This document shows, one piece after another, positions 27,605-36,372 of a stretch of DNA of 64,000 nucleotides. The DNA is from Phycisphaerae bacterium (GTDB lineage: Bacteria > Planctomycetota > Phycisphaerae > Sedimentisphaerales > Anaerohalosphaeraceae), in NCBI GenBank assembly GCA_014859965.1, contig JACZKQ010000167.1:25335-89334 (forward strand), read 5' to 3'. The notes under the pieces were generated by a model that saw only the letters and a list, made by a program, of their open reading frames with translations, was not told where the DNA came from and made no database searches. The position numbers were made by a program, and so were the translations under genes. Every line of letters begins with the position of its first letter. Within the stretch, counting starts at the first letter, position 1.

Positions 27605-28855
27605 TCAATCATGTTCCTCGCCCGATGCGGTTTTCTCGACTCCCTCGTTTTTCCTCTGCTCCTGCGCCATAATGCTTTCGGCCTGCTTCCTGCTCTTTTC
27701 CGCGGCCAGGCGTTTCGCTTCCTCACTTGCCGCCGATACCACAGTCTGGGCGATCGCCTTGTCGACGCCCAACTCTTCTACGAGCGGATCGAGGCCGACC
27801 TCCTCAAGATCGAGCACGGAGATAATACCCAGCGCCAGCAGATTATCCACAAAGGTATCGTTGATGCCCTCGATGTCCTTGAGACAGGTCGCCAGTCGCT
27901 CCACCTCGCGATTGTACTCCGATGGCGTGAGGATGTCGATGTCCCAGCCGGTCAGCCGCGCTGCAAGCCGCACGTTCTGGCCGTGCTTGCCGATGGCCAG
28001 GCTCAACTGGTCTTCACTCACTACGACAGTAGCCCTGCCGAGTTCAAAACAGATGGCGATTTCACTCACCTCAGCGGGTTTGAGGGCGTTTGCGATCAGC
28101 ACCTGCGACGAATCGCTCCAGCGCACGATATCGATCTTTTCGCCGCCGAGTTCGTCGACGATGTTTCTGATCCTGCTGCCGCGCACGCCGACGCACGCCC
28201 CCACGGCGTCCACTTTGTCGTCGTTGGAATGCACGGCAATTTTGGTCCGATAGCCCGCCTCGCGCGCAAGGCCCTTGATTTCGATGATGCTTTCGGCGAC
28301 CTCGGGCACCTCCAGTTCGAACAGCCTGCGTATAAAGTCAGGGTGCGTTCGGGAAAGGATGATCCGCACCTGACTGGCGGTATCGCGCACATCGAGGATC
28401 AGGCAGCGGATGCGCTCACCCGGATGGTGCGTCTCGCCTGTAATTTGCTCCGTTCGCGGCATAATGCCTTCGGCGCGGCTGAAAGTGACCACAAGAGAGC
28501 CGCCTTCGTAGCGTCCCGCGACGCCGTTGATGATCTCGCCTTTGCGCTGCACGTATTCGGCGAAAATGCTGTCGCGCTCGTCGGCCTTGATCTTCTGAAT
28601 CATAACCTGCTTGGCGGTCTGGGCCGGGATCCTCCCCAGACTCCGGACGTCAATCTTCTCCTCATCCTTGAAGGCGGTGATCTCTCCGCTGCCGCGGTCG
28701 ATGGTGACGACGATGTCGACGTCGGCTTCTTCCTTGCCGTACGATTTACGAATGGCCGACACCATCGCTGCTTCAAGGTCCTGGAAAATCGACTCGCGAT
28801 CAATGTTCTTGTCGCGTGCGATATTATCAACGATCCTTATCAGTTCCTGACTCAT
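27605..28855 (-). CDS. nusA: Transcription termination/antitermination factor NusA
   Basis: The 416-residue RNA polymerase-binding factor has an N-terminal domain (about 1-130), S1 domain (about 131-205; GDIINGVAG-like region here reading KGEIINGVAGRYEGGSLVVT), then paired KH domains with VGACVGVRGSRIRNIVDELG and LAIGKHGQNVRLAARLTGWD. One C-terminal helix-hairpin-helix region contains NLLALGIISVLDLEEVG, followed by a charged tail. The site AGAGGA lies 2 nt before the ATG. It is the first gene of its operon; rimP, its usual upstream partner, is absent here, replaced by a leader with a promoter and terminator (28882-29173). Confidence 0.96.
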   Translation of the reverse strand: MSQELIRIVDNIARDKNIDRESIFQDLEAAMVSAIRKSYGKEEADVDIVVTIDRGSGEITAFKDEEKIDVRSLGRIPAQTAKQVMIQKIKADERDSIFAEYVQRKGEIINGVAGRYEGGSLVVTFSRAEGIMPRTEQITGETHHPGERIRCLILDVRDTASQVRIILSRTHPDFIRRLFELEVPEVAESIIEIKGLAREAGYRTKIAVHSNDDKVDAVGACVGVRGSRIRNIVDELGGEKIDIVRWSDSSQVLIANALKPAEVSEIAICFELGRATVVVSEDQLSLAIGKHGQNVRLAARLTGWDIDILTPSEYNREVERLATCLKDIEGINDTFVDNLLALGIISVLDLEEVGLDPLVEELGVDKAIAQTVVSAASEEAKRLAAEKSRKQAESIMAQEQRKNEGVEKTASGEEHD

Positions 28856-28881
28856 ATCCTCTTTTTCCCTGTCCTTGAAAC

Positions 28882-28913
28882 AAAAAAAGTGGAAACCTTC
28901 AGGCCGCCACTTT
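28882..28913 (-). terminator. Intrinsic terminator (attenuator) just before nusA
   Basis: On the minus strand a perfect 7-bp stem AAAGTGG (28907-28913) / CCACTTT (28886-28892), with a 14-nt loop, runs into a stretch of seven T (28882-28888). It ends 26 nt before the nusA start codon and downstream of the strong promoter at 29146-29173, so it can cut off nusA transcripts. NusA-dependent autoregulation by termination in its leader is known in other bacteria. Confidence 0.75.
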
Positions 28914-29139
28914 AGTCCACCGCAAAGATCAAGTTACGCTGTGTCGCCTAATTCGGCATACCCACCACCTCCCGCGATAACATGTTCGCCTGCAGTGTCC
29001 CTGAAGCACGAAGCGCCAAAACAATAAATCCGGCGCACATTGCGTCCGTATAGAAGCGTTCAAACCTATACGAATGCACGACTGATTCCCACAGTATTCA
29101 CTTAGCGCACCCTTTCCTTGTCGCTAAAACCAGTACAAC
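28914..29139 (-). ncRNA. Structured nusA leader RNA or independent small RNA
   Basis: The transcript expected from the promoter at 29146-29173 to the terminator at 28882-28913 is about 250 nt and has no long ORF. Hairpins on the minus strand: TTAGCG/CGCTAA near 29105-29125, CGTATAG/CTATACG (perfect, about 29048-29073), and GCGCC/GGCGC (about 29015-29040). The 5' segment GTTTTAG can pair with CTAAAGT at the terminator base, which would compete with the terminator stem. A ribosome site followed by a three-codon ORF (ATG CCG AAT TAG) lies near 28950-28965. I could not match it to 6S, SRP, tmRNA or RNase P RNA. Confidence 0.5.
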
Positions 29140-29145
29140 ACGCAG

Positions 29146-29173
29146 ATTATAACTGCATTCATGCGACTGTCAA
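29146..29173 (-). promoter_or_regulatory. Full-consensus sigma-70 promoter of the nusA operon
   Basis: On the minus strand: TTGACA (29168-29173), a 16-nt spacer and TATAAT (29146-29151), a perfect match in both boxes. AT-rich DNA upstream could act as an UP element. The predicted transcription start near 29139 lies about 285 nt before nusA. Confidence 0.8.
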
Positions 29174-29513
29174 CACCCTATTTAACGAATTATGCGCCGC
29201 TTTGTTTGGCATTAGTTTATTTGTCGACCAGAAAACGATCCGGACTTTATTAACGGAATGCCGCACTGACAGGTCGCAAAAATGTCATGTCAGCCAAAAT
29301 GAAGCCTTATATACGTCTGGGCGGGGTGTGTACCCAATCGCGGAGGTGTTCCAGACGTTGTTTTTATCGGGCTGAGTTCGAAATGAGCCGGCACCCCCCA
29401 CCCGGCCGCGTGGTTTCGCGTGGGAATAACGCATATAATTTTATATTCCAAGCAGCACCGACTGCACGCGACTGCCGCAAGGCACTTCCCCCTGGAGCGT
29501 CGCCGGTATGTAC
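29174..29513. other. Non-coding gap between the nusA promoter and the end of mnmG
   Basis: This 340-bp stretch holds no credible gene on either strand: the short open frames have no ribosome site and no recognisable composition. No mnmG terminator is clear; small repeats such as CCACGCG and a short ACGCG pair near 29410-29425 are the only structure I see. Confidence 0.5.
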
Positions 29514-31325
29514 TCATTTTAAGCTGTGGTTCTTCTTTAGATGGATTTGGATAACCGTTACGTCGGCAGGTGTGATGCCTCCGATTCTGGAGGCCTGGCC
29601 GAGGGTGTGGGGCTGGAAGGCGGCGAGTTTTTCTTTTGCCTCATACCGCAGGTGGCTGATCGTCCGATAATCAAGCCACGCGGGCAGCTTGATGTTCTCA
29701 AGGTTGCGAAATCCGGCGATCTGCTGTTGCTGGCGAACCAGGTAGCCTTCGTACTTGGCGTCGACGCACGCGGCCTGCAAAACCTCATTCGGCAAGTTCA
29801 ACATCTGAATTGCAGGTTCGGCAAGGATCCCATCCGTCGGGCAGTCGGGCTGTTTCAGTAACTGCCACAGGGGTTTGCCGTCGCGGCGCACCTGTTTGAG
29901 GATACCGCTGACTTGTTCGACCCCCGCGACCTTGTGGAGGTAAGTTTGCCATCGCGTGTCGTCGACAAGGCCGACCGATCTGCCGATATCAGTCAATCTC
30001 CGGTCGGCGTTATCGGACCTTAAGCTTAGCCGGTACTCGGCCCGTGAGGTGAACATGCGGTAGGGCTCGTCGATCTGGCGGGTTCGGAGATCATCTATAA
30101 GGACGCCGATGTACGCCTGATCCCTGCCCAGAACGAGCGGTTCGGCCCCGCCGATTTTGCGGACGGCGTTGACGCCGGCCACGAGTCCCTGGGCGCCGGC
30201 TTCTTCGTAGCCGCTGGTGCCGTTAACCTGCCCGGCAAGAAAGAGCCCCGCGACGGCACGGGTTTCGAGATTCGCCTGCAACTGAACTGCGGGGCAATAA
30301 TCGTATTCGATGGCGTAGGCGTAGTGGATGATCCGGGCCCTGCGAGTGCCGGGCAGCATCGCGATCATCTGATCCTGAATGTCCTCCGGGAAGGAGGTGC
30401 TGATCCCGTTGCAGTAAATCGTCGAAAGGGCCTCGTCCTCGGGTTCGAGGAAGACCTGGTGGCGGTCCTTGTCCGCAAACCGGACAACTTTAGTTTCAAT
30501 GCTGGGGCAATACCGGGCGCCCGTAGCCGTGATCTGCCCGGTATACATCGGGGCCCTGTGAAGATTTTCGCGGAGCAGGTCGTGGATGGCCGGGTGGGTC
30601 CAGGTGATCCAGCAGGGCGTCTGCGGACGATCAATCCGCTCATTCAGAAAGGAAAACGGCATAGGCTCATCGTCGCCGGGCTGGACCTCGACTTCATCAA
30701 AGTTAACGGTCGCCGCATCGAGCCGCGGCGGGGTGCCTGTCTTGAGGCGGCCGATCGTCAGACCGAGCCGTCGGAGACTGTCGCTCAATTCGTTGCTTGC
30801 GGGCTCGTCGAGTCGGCCGCCGGCCCATTGCCGCGGACCCACATGCATGACGCCGCGCAGGAAGGTTCCCGCCGTGACGATGACCGTGGGTGCGGCGAAC
30901 TGCGTGCCGTCGAGGCATGCAACACCGGTGACCGCGCCATCGCTGGTCAGGATATCCGCGGCGACGCCTTCATGAATCGTCAGATTGTCGGCGTTTTCGA
31001 GGGCATTGCGGATGTAGTCCTTATACTTGTACTTATCCGCTTGGGCGCGCGGCGACTGGACGGCCGGGCCCTTGGAGCGGTTGAGCAGCCGAAACTGAAT
31101 CCCCGTGGCGTCGATGGCCAGGCCCATGAGTCCGCCCAAAGCGTCGATTTCGCGGACGATCTGACCCTTGGCGAGCCCTCCGATGGCGGGGTTGCAGCTC
31201 ATCTTGGCGATGGTGTCGCGGCGCATCGTTATCAGAAGCGTCCGTGCGCCCAGCCGACAAGCCGCCCATGCCGCCTCAACCCCGGCATGCCCTCCTCCAA
31301 TCACAATGCAGTCGAACGCCCCCAT
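29514..31325 (-). CDS. mnmG: tRNA uridine-5-carboxymethylaminomethyl modification enzyme, MnmG
   Basis: The 603-residue FAD enzyme works with MnmE to modify U34 of several tRNAs. The FAD-binding motif is IVIGGGHAGVEAAWAACRLG at residues 7-26. Other signatures are MSCNPAIGGLAKGQIVREID, PRLDAATVNFDEVEVQPGD near residue 205, and GQVNGTSGYEEAGAQGLVAG near residue 365. The start at 31325 is chosen since the frame-open ATG 45 nt earlier lies inside acpS and would add an unrelated N-terminus. Two bp separate it from acpS. No mnmE lies in the window. Confidence 0.96.
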   Translation of the reverse strand: MGAFDCIVIGGGHAGVEAAWAACRLGARTLLITMRRDTIAKMSCNPAIGGLAKGQIVREIDALGGLMGLAIDATGIQFRLLNRSKGPAVQSPRAQADKYKYKDYIRNALENADNLTIHEGVAADILTSDGAVTGVACLDGTQFAAPTVIVTAGTFLRGVMHVGPRQWAGGRLDEPASNELSDSLRRLGLTIGRLKTGTPPRLDAATVNFDEVEVQPGDDEPMPFSFLNERIDRPQTPCWITWTHPAIHDLLRENLHRAPMYTGQITATGARYCPSIETKVVRFADKDRHQVFLEPEDEALSTIYCNGISTSFPEDIQDQMIAMLPGTRRARIIHYAYAIEYDYCPAVQLQANLETRAVAGLFLAGQVNGTSGYEEAGAQGLVAGVNAVRKIGGAEPLVLGRDQAYIGVLIDDLRTRQIDEPYRMFTSRAEYRLSLRSDNADRRLTDIGRSVGLVDDTRWQTYLHKVAGVEQVSGILKQVRRDGKPLWQLLKQPDCPTDGILAEPAIQMLNLPNEVLQAACVDAKYEGYLVRQQQQIAGFRNLENIKLPAWLDYRTISHLRYEAKEKLAAFQPHTLGQASRIGGITPADVTVIQIHLKKNHSLK

Positions 31326-31327
31326 AT

Positions 31328-31717
31328 TCACTTTGCTTCCGCCAGGGCGACCGCCGAGGCGATGGCCCAATTAGCGGTGTGCGTGATGCTCAATGTGATT
31401 TGCTCGATGCCGAGCGTGTCGGCGATGCGTTTGACCTCACCGGAGATTTCAACCATGGGCTGGCCGGCGGAATTGTTGAGCACTTCGATGTCGGTCCAGG
31501 CGATGCGTCCCCGCCAGCCGGTGCCGATGAGCTTGAGCACCGCTTCCTTGGCGGCAAAACGTCCGGCAAGTTTTTCGACACGGTTACGAACGCGGTCCGC
31601 CGCGGCCTGCTCGCCGGTCGTAAAAACGCGGTTGAGAAACCGGCTTCCGTGCCGCTCGATCAATTCTTCGAGCCGCGGAAAGTCAACCAGGTCAATACCA
31701 TGAGCAATTATCTTCAT
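31328..31717 (-). CDS. acpS: Holo-[acyl-carrier-protein] synthase
   Basis: The 129-residue enzyme transfers phosphopantetheine from CoA to apo-ACP. The signatures are GIDLVDFPRLEELIERHG at the N-terminus (magnesium-binding aspartate) and RFAAKEAVLKLIGTG near residue 53 (catalytic glutamate and lysine), with the C-terminal SITHTANWAIASAVAL. Length is normal for the AcpS family. It lies between the parvulin lipoprotein gene (22 bp) and mnmG (2 bp). Confidence 0.95.
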   Translation of the reverse strand: MKIIAHGIDLVDFPRLEELIERHGSRFLNRVFTTGEQAAADRVRNRVEKLAGRFAAKEAVLKLIGTGWRGRIAWTDIEVLNNSAGQPMVEISGEVKRIADTLGIEQITLSITHTANWAIASAVALAEAK

Positions 31718-31739
31718 TCGTTCACCCGGCGTCCACGTC

Positions 31740-32930
31740 TCAGTTGCCGGCGAGCCCCTGTTCGGACCGCCATCTCACCCACGCTTTTTCAGTGCACCAA
31801 TCCACAAACGGATCCAGGCCCGCGACGTCCGCCTGTTCTATCAGTTTGCTGATCAGCTTTTCAAATCGCTCACGGCGCCGGACCATCTGGATATCCATTT
31901 CGATCCTGGCCTGAATGTCTGCGAATGCCGCCACACCGCCGACCTTCTTGTCTTCGACCTTCACCAGAAAAATATGACCGTCCGACTCGATGGGCCCGGC
32001 GACCTGCCCGATCTCCATTTTCTGGGCGGCCGCCAGCACCGGAGCATAGGTGCTCACCAGGCGCGAACCCTCGCTGACAGGCGTCCACAAACCGCCGTCC
32101 GCGGCGCGGTGCCCGTGCGAGTGGAGAGTGGCCAATTCCGCAAAATCCGCACCATTCTTGATCTGTTCCAGCAGGGCCCCGGCCTTGGCGAGTGCCGCCT
32201 GCTGCGAGCCGCCGGCGGCCTGGATTTCCTCAAAGCCAAGCCGCCCGGGAACGATGTCGATCAGCCGAAACTGAACGTAACCGTCCCACTTGACGTCTTC
32301 TCGCCGAAGAAAACCCTTGAACTGAAAATGGTCGTTCTGCATCGCCTCGTAAGAAGCCAGCATCTCGCTGTGAGAGATCGGCCGGTCCTCCATGAGGTTA
32401 TGCGACGCATAATACGACTGGGTCAGCAGGAGCTTCTTCTGAAACTCGCGGAATTTCGTCCAGTCCATGCCCCGTTCGGCAAGCGCTTTCTGTGCCTCCG
32501 CATAATTGTTGCCGTAACCCGCCAGAAACCTTTTAATTTCCTTCTCCACCGCGGTTTCCAGCATGTCGTCAATTTTTTCAGGGGCCTGCTTTCTGGCTTC
32601 CTGGTACAGCAGGATGTCAGTGATCTTACCGATGACCGCTTCTCTTACCAGAGGCCTTGCGCGCACGCGAAAAAGGTCGGCTTCGGTGCCGGCCGTCGGC
32701 CTGAAGACCTGCATTACGGGCGTGATGATCTCATCCACCGTGATGGTCTCGTTCTTGACGCTCAGGGTGAGGCCGTCGGATGGGACGGGCAGGTTCTCGC
32801 GGTGGGCAAATGGAATCTTCTCCATCTCTTCCTGAGTAAACTTGCCTTTGCGTGCCGTCTGGTCTTCACAGCCGACGACCAGAAGAGCCGCCACGCCGAC
32901 CGCCAGGAGAATTTCATTTTTTCTTTTCAT
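31740..32930 (-). CDS. Parvulin-type peptidyl-prolyl isomerase, lipoprotein
   Basis: From the ATG at 32930 the protein has 396 residues with a lipoprotein signal (AVGVAALLVVGC, cysteine near residue 21). A SurA/PrsA-like helical N-terminal region is followed by a PpiC domain at about residues 225-350, with GADFAELATLHSHGHRAADG (usual SxDxxxxxxGGdlG region), GGLWTPVSEGSRL and AGPIESDGHIFLVKVEDK. It probably helps fold exported proteins outside the cytoplasmic membrane. The longer frame from 32951 would place seven residues before the signal and is less likely. It lies between mfd and acpS. Confidence 0.87.
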   Translation of the reverse strand: MKRKNEILLAVGVAALLVVGCEDQTARKGKFTQEEMEKIPFAHRENLPVPSDGLTLSVKNETITVDEIITPVMQVFRPTAGTEADLFRVRARPLVREAVIGKITDILLYQEARKQAPEKIDDMLETAVEKEIKRFLAGYGNNYAEAQKALAERGMDWTKFREFQKKLLLTQSYYASHNLMEDRPISHSEMLASYEAMQNDHFQFKGFLRREDVKWDGYVQFRLIDIVPGRLGFEEIQAAGGSQQAALAKAGALLEQIKNGADFAELATLHSHGHRAADGGLWTPVSEGSRLVSTYAPVLAAAQKMEIGQVAGPIESDGHIFLVKVEDKKVGGVAAFADIQARIEMDIQMVRRRERFEKLISKLIEQADVAGLDPFVDWCTEKAWVRWRSEQGLAGN

Positions 32931-33020
32931 GGTATAATTCCCACAACCCATTGCGGCTTGAACACGGTCCGGTTAACCGATACGGAATGCGATTATATGT
33001 CATTGCGGCGCCGACGTCGA

Positions 33021-36000
33021 TTATTTTATTTTTCTCAACATCTTCCGCAGGATGCTCATCAGTGTCTCGGGCTCGAAATACTTGTTGTCCAGCCGCAGAT
33101 GCACCGTGCGTGCGTCCGGTATGCGAACAATGCCCGGCGCCCGGGCGAAAAGGTCGGCGGTCGTTTCGTCGTCGGACAGAGTAAACACGAGATCCGGTTT
33201 TGAGACGAAAATGCTCTTAATGTCCCATCGCGCCGCCATGATCCTCAGTTGACTCAGATCCAGCAATCGCTCGACCTGGCGGGGCGGCGGTCCAAAGAGG
33301 TCGCCCAGTTCTTCTCTCAGCCGGTCGAGATCGGCGACGCCCGCGGCAAGCGCGATGCGCCGGTAAACATCCATGCGCTGCCGGTCGGAAGGAATGTATC
33401 CCTTGGGGATGTACGTGGGGAACGCGAGATCCACTATGACCGAGGGCGGTTCCTCCAGGGGCTCGTTTCGGAGTCGTTTGACGGCCTGGGCGAGCAGTTG
33501 ACAGTACATCTCGTAGCCGACGGTATTGATGTGCCCCGACTGCTCGGCGCCCAGAATGTTGCCTGCCCCGCGTATTTCGAGGTCCCGCAGGGCAATACGA
33601 AAACCCGCGCCTAATTGTGAATACTCTTCGATGGCCTTGAGCCGTTTGGCGGCCGTTGGTGTGACGGGTCGGGACGGCGGCAGCAGAAGATAGGCGTAGG
33701 CCCGGTGCTTGTATCGCCCGACGCGCCCCCGCAACTGGTGAAGCTGGGCCAGCCCGAAGCGGTCGGCGTCGCAGATGATCATGGTGTTGGCGTTGGGAAT
33801 GTCCAGGCCCGATTCAATGATAGTCGAGCAGACAAGGACCTGTGTACGCCCCGTCACGAAGCGGATCATGGCGTCTTCGAGCTCGTGTTTGGCCATCTGT
33901 CCGTGAGCGACGTCCACGCGGACTGTGTTGTCGTTGATGAGCGTTCGCAATTCCGCGGCGGCCCGCTGGATGGACTGGACGCGATTATACAGGAAGAAGA
34001 CCTGTCCCTGACGGTTGAGTTCATGAAAGATGGTCCGCCGCACAAGCGCTTTGTCATAGCGGCACACGCGGGTCACGATGGCCCGGCGGTCGAGCGGCGG
34101 CGTCGACAGTGAGCTGATGTCGCGCAGCCCCAGAAGCGACAAGTGCAGCGTTCGCGGAATCGGTGTGGCGGTCATGGTCAAAACATCCACGTTGACCTTG
34201 AACTGCTTGAGCCGTTCCTTGTGCGCAACGCCGAACCGCTGCTCTTCGTCGACGATCAGCAGCCCGAGGTCTTTGAAGCCGACGTCCTGGCTCAGGAGAC
34301 GGTGCGTACCGATGAGAATGTCCAGTTGTCCCCGTTTGGCGCGGGCGATGGTTTCCCGGGTATGCTTGGGGGCGGCAAAGCGGTTGATCACCTCGATGGT
34401 CACCGGAAAATCCGCGAAGCGCTGGGCGAAGGTCCGGCCGTGCTGAACGGACAGCACGGTCGTGGGCGCCAGCAGGGCCACCTGCTTTCCCGCTTCGACT
34501 GCCTTAAAAGCCGCCCGCATGGCCAGCTCCGTCTTCCCGTAGCCTACGTCGCCGCACAGCAGGCGATCCATGGGCACGGGCTGCTTCATGTCGGTCTTGA
34601 TGCGTTCGTTAACCGTGATCTGGTCCGGCGTTTCCTGGTAGAGAAACGACTCCTCGAATTCCTTTTGCCACACGGAATCGTCGCCGAACGCAAAGCCGCC
34701 TAACTTCTCACGCTGCGCCTGAAGGTCCAGAAGTTCCATCGCCAGTTCACGCACGCCGAGGGCGACTTTTTCCTTCTGCCGCTCCCATTTTTTCGTTCCG
34801 ATCTTGCTGAGCGCAGGACGCGTTGGGGCCGAGCCGATATATTTCTGAACGAGTGCGATGCTGCTGACAGGCACGTGCAGCATGGTCTTGTCGGCGAACT
34901 CCAGCGTCAGATACTCGCTGATGCTGTCGTTCTTTTCCATCGTGGCGATGCCCCGGAACCGGCCGATGCCGTAACTGACGTGTACGACGTAGTCGCCTTT
35001 TTGCAGGTCGAGCGTGCTTTCGACGGGTGATACGCTCCGGATGGCGCGAATGCGCCGGCGAACGGCGACCTGTCCGAAGATTTCGTGATGGCTGATGACG
35101 ATGGCTTCCAGCGACGTCACCACAAAGCCCTGATGGATGAAACCGATGGGCAGATTCAGCCGCTCGGGCACGCGGCCGTGTTTCTCGGTAATGATTTCCG
35201 TGAGCCGTTTGGCCTCGGCGAAATTCTCGCAATAGAGATGCACTTCCTTGCGGTCGGCCTCGGCGAGCAGTTCCTCCAGTGCGTCGGTGCTGGACTTGTA
35301 CATCGCGCCCGCCTTGTGTTCGTACTGCTGAGCACTGGTAACATCAATATGCAGGCTGTCGGCGGCATCGGCGAAGCGGCTGATTTCAAGGAGTGCAAAC
35401 CGGTTCAAGGCCTTATAGACGGCGGCCCAAGGGTACAGGCCCCGCGGGTCTTCGAGTCGGTCGAGGAATACATCCGAGACCTCGGCGGCGCTGGCGGGTT
35501 CTTCGAGAATAATGATCGCATCGGCGGGCAGAAGATTGGCAAACAGTTCCGTCTGCTCCAGCCGTTCATGGCCGACAGGCGCGATGATGCCGACGCTGTC
35601 GATGTGCGCGGTCGAACGCTGTGTATCCAGATCGATGCGGCGGAGGCTTTCGATGGTGTCGCCGAAAAACTCGATCCGGACGGCTTCGATATCGCGTACC
35701 GCGGATGTACCCCGTGCGGCGGTCTCGGTGGTGACCGGCGCAAAGACGTCCACAATACCGCCGCGGCGGGCGAACTGGCCGGGCAGGTCGATGCTCTCGA
35801 CCTGCTCAAAGCCGGCGTCGAGCAGCCATTCGACGACAAGCTGGGGCTCGATGACCTGGCTGACCTTGAGCGTCAGCCCGCCCTGTTCGAGCAGTTCCAG
35901 GCTGGGAACAGGCTGATTGAGGGCCTGCACGGACGTGCTTATAATTAGGTCGCTCAAGTCCCGGCCGCGGCCCAGCCCCAATGCGATCCGCAGCCGCTGG

Positions 36001-36290
36001 GCGCCGATCTCGTCGGTGGCGTCGACCGGCTTATCCCGACCCTCCCATACCGGAAACGTCTCAACGGCTCGCCCGGCGAAAACAGCCAGGTCGTCGCTCA
36101 CGTTGTCCGCGTCATCGATGTGCGGACTGACGTAAAGCACCGGGCGTTTGAGCTGCCCGGCGATGTGGGCCGCCAGCATGGGCGCAAAAGACCCCCACGT
36201 CCCGTCGACTTTTATGGGGGGGCGTCCACCCCCCGCGGCGTCGAGACGGGCTAATATCTCGCACACCACTTTGTCTTTGTTGAGGTCCAA
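33021..36290 (-). CDS. mfd: Transcription-repair coupling factor Mfd
   Basis: The 1089-residue translocase removes stalled RNA polymerase and recruits UvrA. The N-terminal UvrB-like domain covers about residues 1-400. The RNA polymerase-interacting domain includes LQKGDYVVHVSYGIGRFRGI near residue 430. Helicase motifs follow: LLCGDVGYGKTELAMRAAFK (motif I) near residue 575, IVDEEQRFGVAHKERLKQ (motif II), and TMTATPIPRTLHLSLLGLRD. Conserved translocation-motif region RVGRYKHRAYAYLLLP and the C-terminal TRCF domain complete it. It is slightly shorter than E. coli Mfd. It is transcribed after ileS (82-bp gap containing a hairpin). Confidence 0.96.
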   Translation of the reverse strand: MDLNKDKVVCEILARLDAAGGGRPPIKVDGTWGSFAPMLAAHIAGQLKRPVLYVSPHIDDADNVSDDLAVFAGRAVETFPVWEGRDKPVDATDEIGAQRLRIALGLGRGRDLSDLIISTSVQALNQPVPSLELLEQGGLTLKVSQVIEPQLVVEWLLDAGFEQVESIDLPGQFARRGGIVDVFAPVTTETAARGTSAVRDIEAVRIEFFGDTIESLRRIDLDTQRSTAHIDSVGIIAPVGHERLEQTELFANLLPADAIIILEEPASAAEVSDVFLDRLEDPRGLYPWAAVYKALNRFALLEISRFADAADSLHIDVTSAQQYEHKAGAMYKSSTDALEELLAEADRKEVHLYCENFAEAKRLTEIITEKHGRVPERLNLPIGFIHQGFVVTSLEAIVISHHEIFGQVAVRRRIRAIRSVSPVESTLDLQKGDYVVHVSYGIGRFRGIATMEKNDSISEYLTLEFADKTMLHVPVSSIALVQKYIGSAPTRPALSKIGTKKWERQKEKVALGVRELAMELLDLQAQREKLGGFAFGDDSVWQKEFEESFLYQETPDQITVNERIKTDMKQPVPMDRLLCGDVGYGKTELAMRAAFKAVEAGKQVALLAPTTVLSVQHGRTFAQRFADFPVTIEVINRFAAPKHTRETIARAKRGQLDILIGTHRLLSQDVGFKDLGLLIVDEEQRFGVAHKERLKQFKVNVDVLTMTATPIPRTLHLSLLGLRDISSLSTPPLDRRAIVTRVCRYDKALVRRTIFHELNRQGQVFFLYNRVQSIQRAAAELRTLINDNTVRVDVAHGQMAKHELEDAMIRFVTGRTQVLVCSTIIESGLDIPNANTMIICDADRFGLAQLHQLRGRVGRYKHRAYAYLLLPPSRPVTPTAAKRLKAIEEYSQLGAGFRIALRDLEIRGAGNILGAEQSGHINTVGYEMYCQLLAQAVKRLRNEPLEEPPSVIVDLAFPTYIPKGYIPSDRQRMDVYRRIALAAGVADLDRLREELGDLFGPPPRQVERLLDLSQLRIMAARWDIKSIFVSKPDLVFTLSDDETTADLFARAPGIVRIPDARTVHLRLDNKYFEPETLMSILRKMLRKIK

Positions 36291-36311
36291 TAGACCCGCT
36301 TATGTAAACAC

Positions 36312-36331
36312 CGGCGGGCAATGTCCCGCCG
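36312..36331 (-). terminator. GC-rich hairpin between ileS and mfd
   Basis: CGGCGGG (36312-36318) and CCCGCCG (36325-36331) pair perfectly around a 6-nt loop. No T-run follows on the minus strand, so this is more likely an mRNA-processing or pausing element than a full terminator. Confidence 0.35.
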
Positions 36332-36372
36332 TAAAATGACCTTCGCATCACATCCGAGCCGCCGGCCCGCGC

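Noticed and set aside
28914..29139. Identity of the nusA leader as 6S, SRP, tmRNA or RNase P RNA
   Set aside because: None of the conserved blocks of these RNAs could be found; kept only as a leader/ncRNA candidate.
29118..29670. Two plus-strand open frames in the gap near nusA and mnmG
   Set aside because: No ribosome sites, mixed composition, and the second runs into antisense of mnmG.
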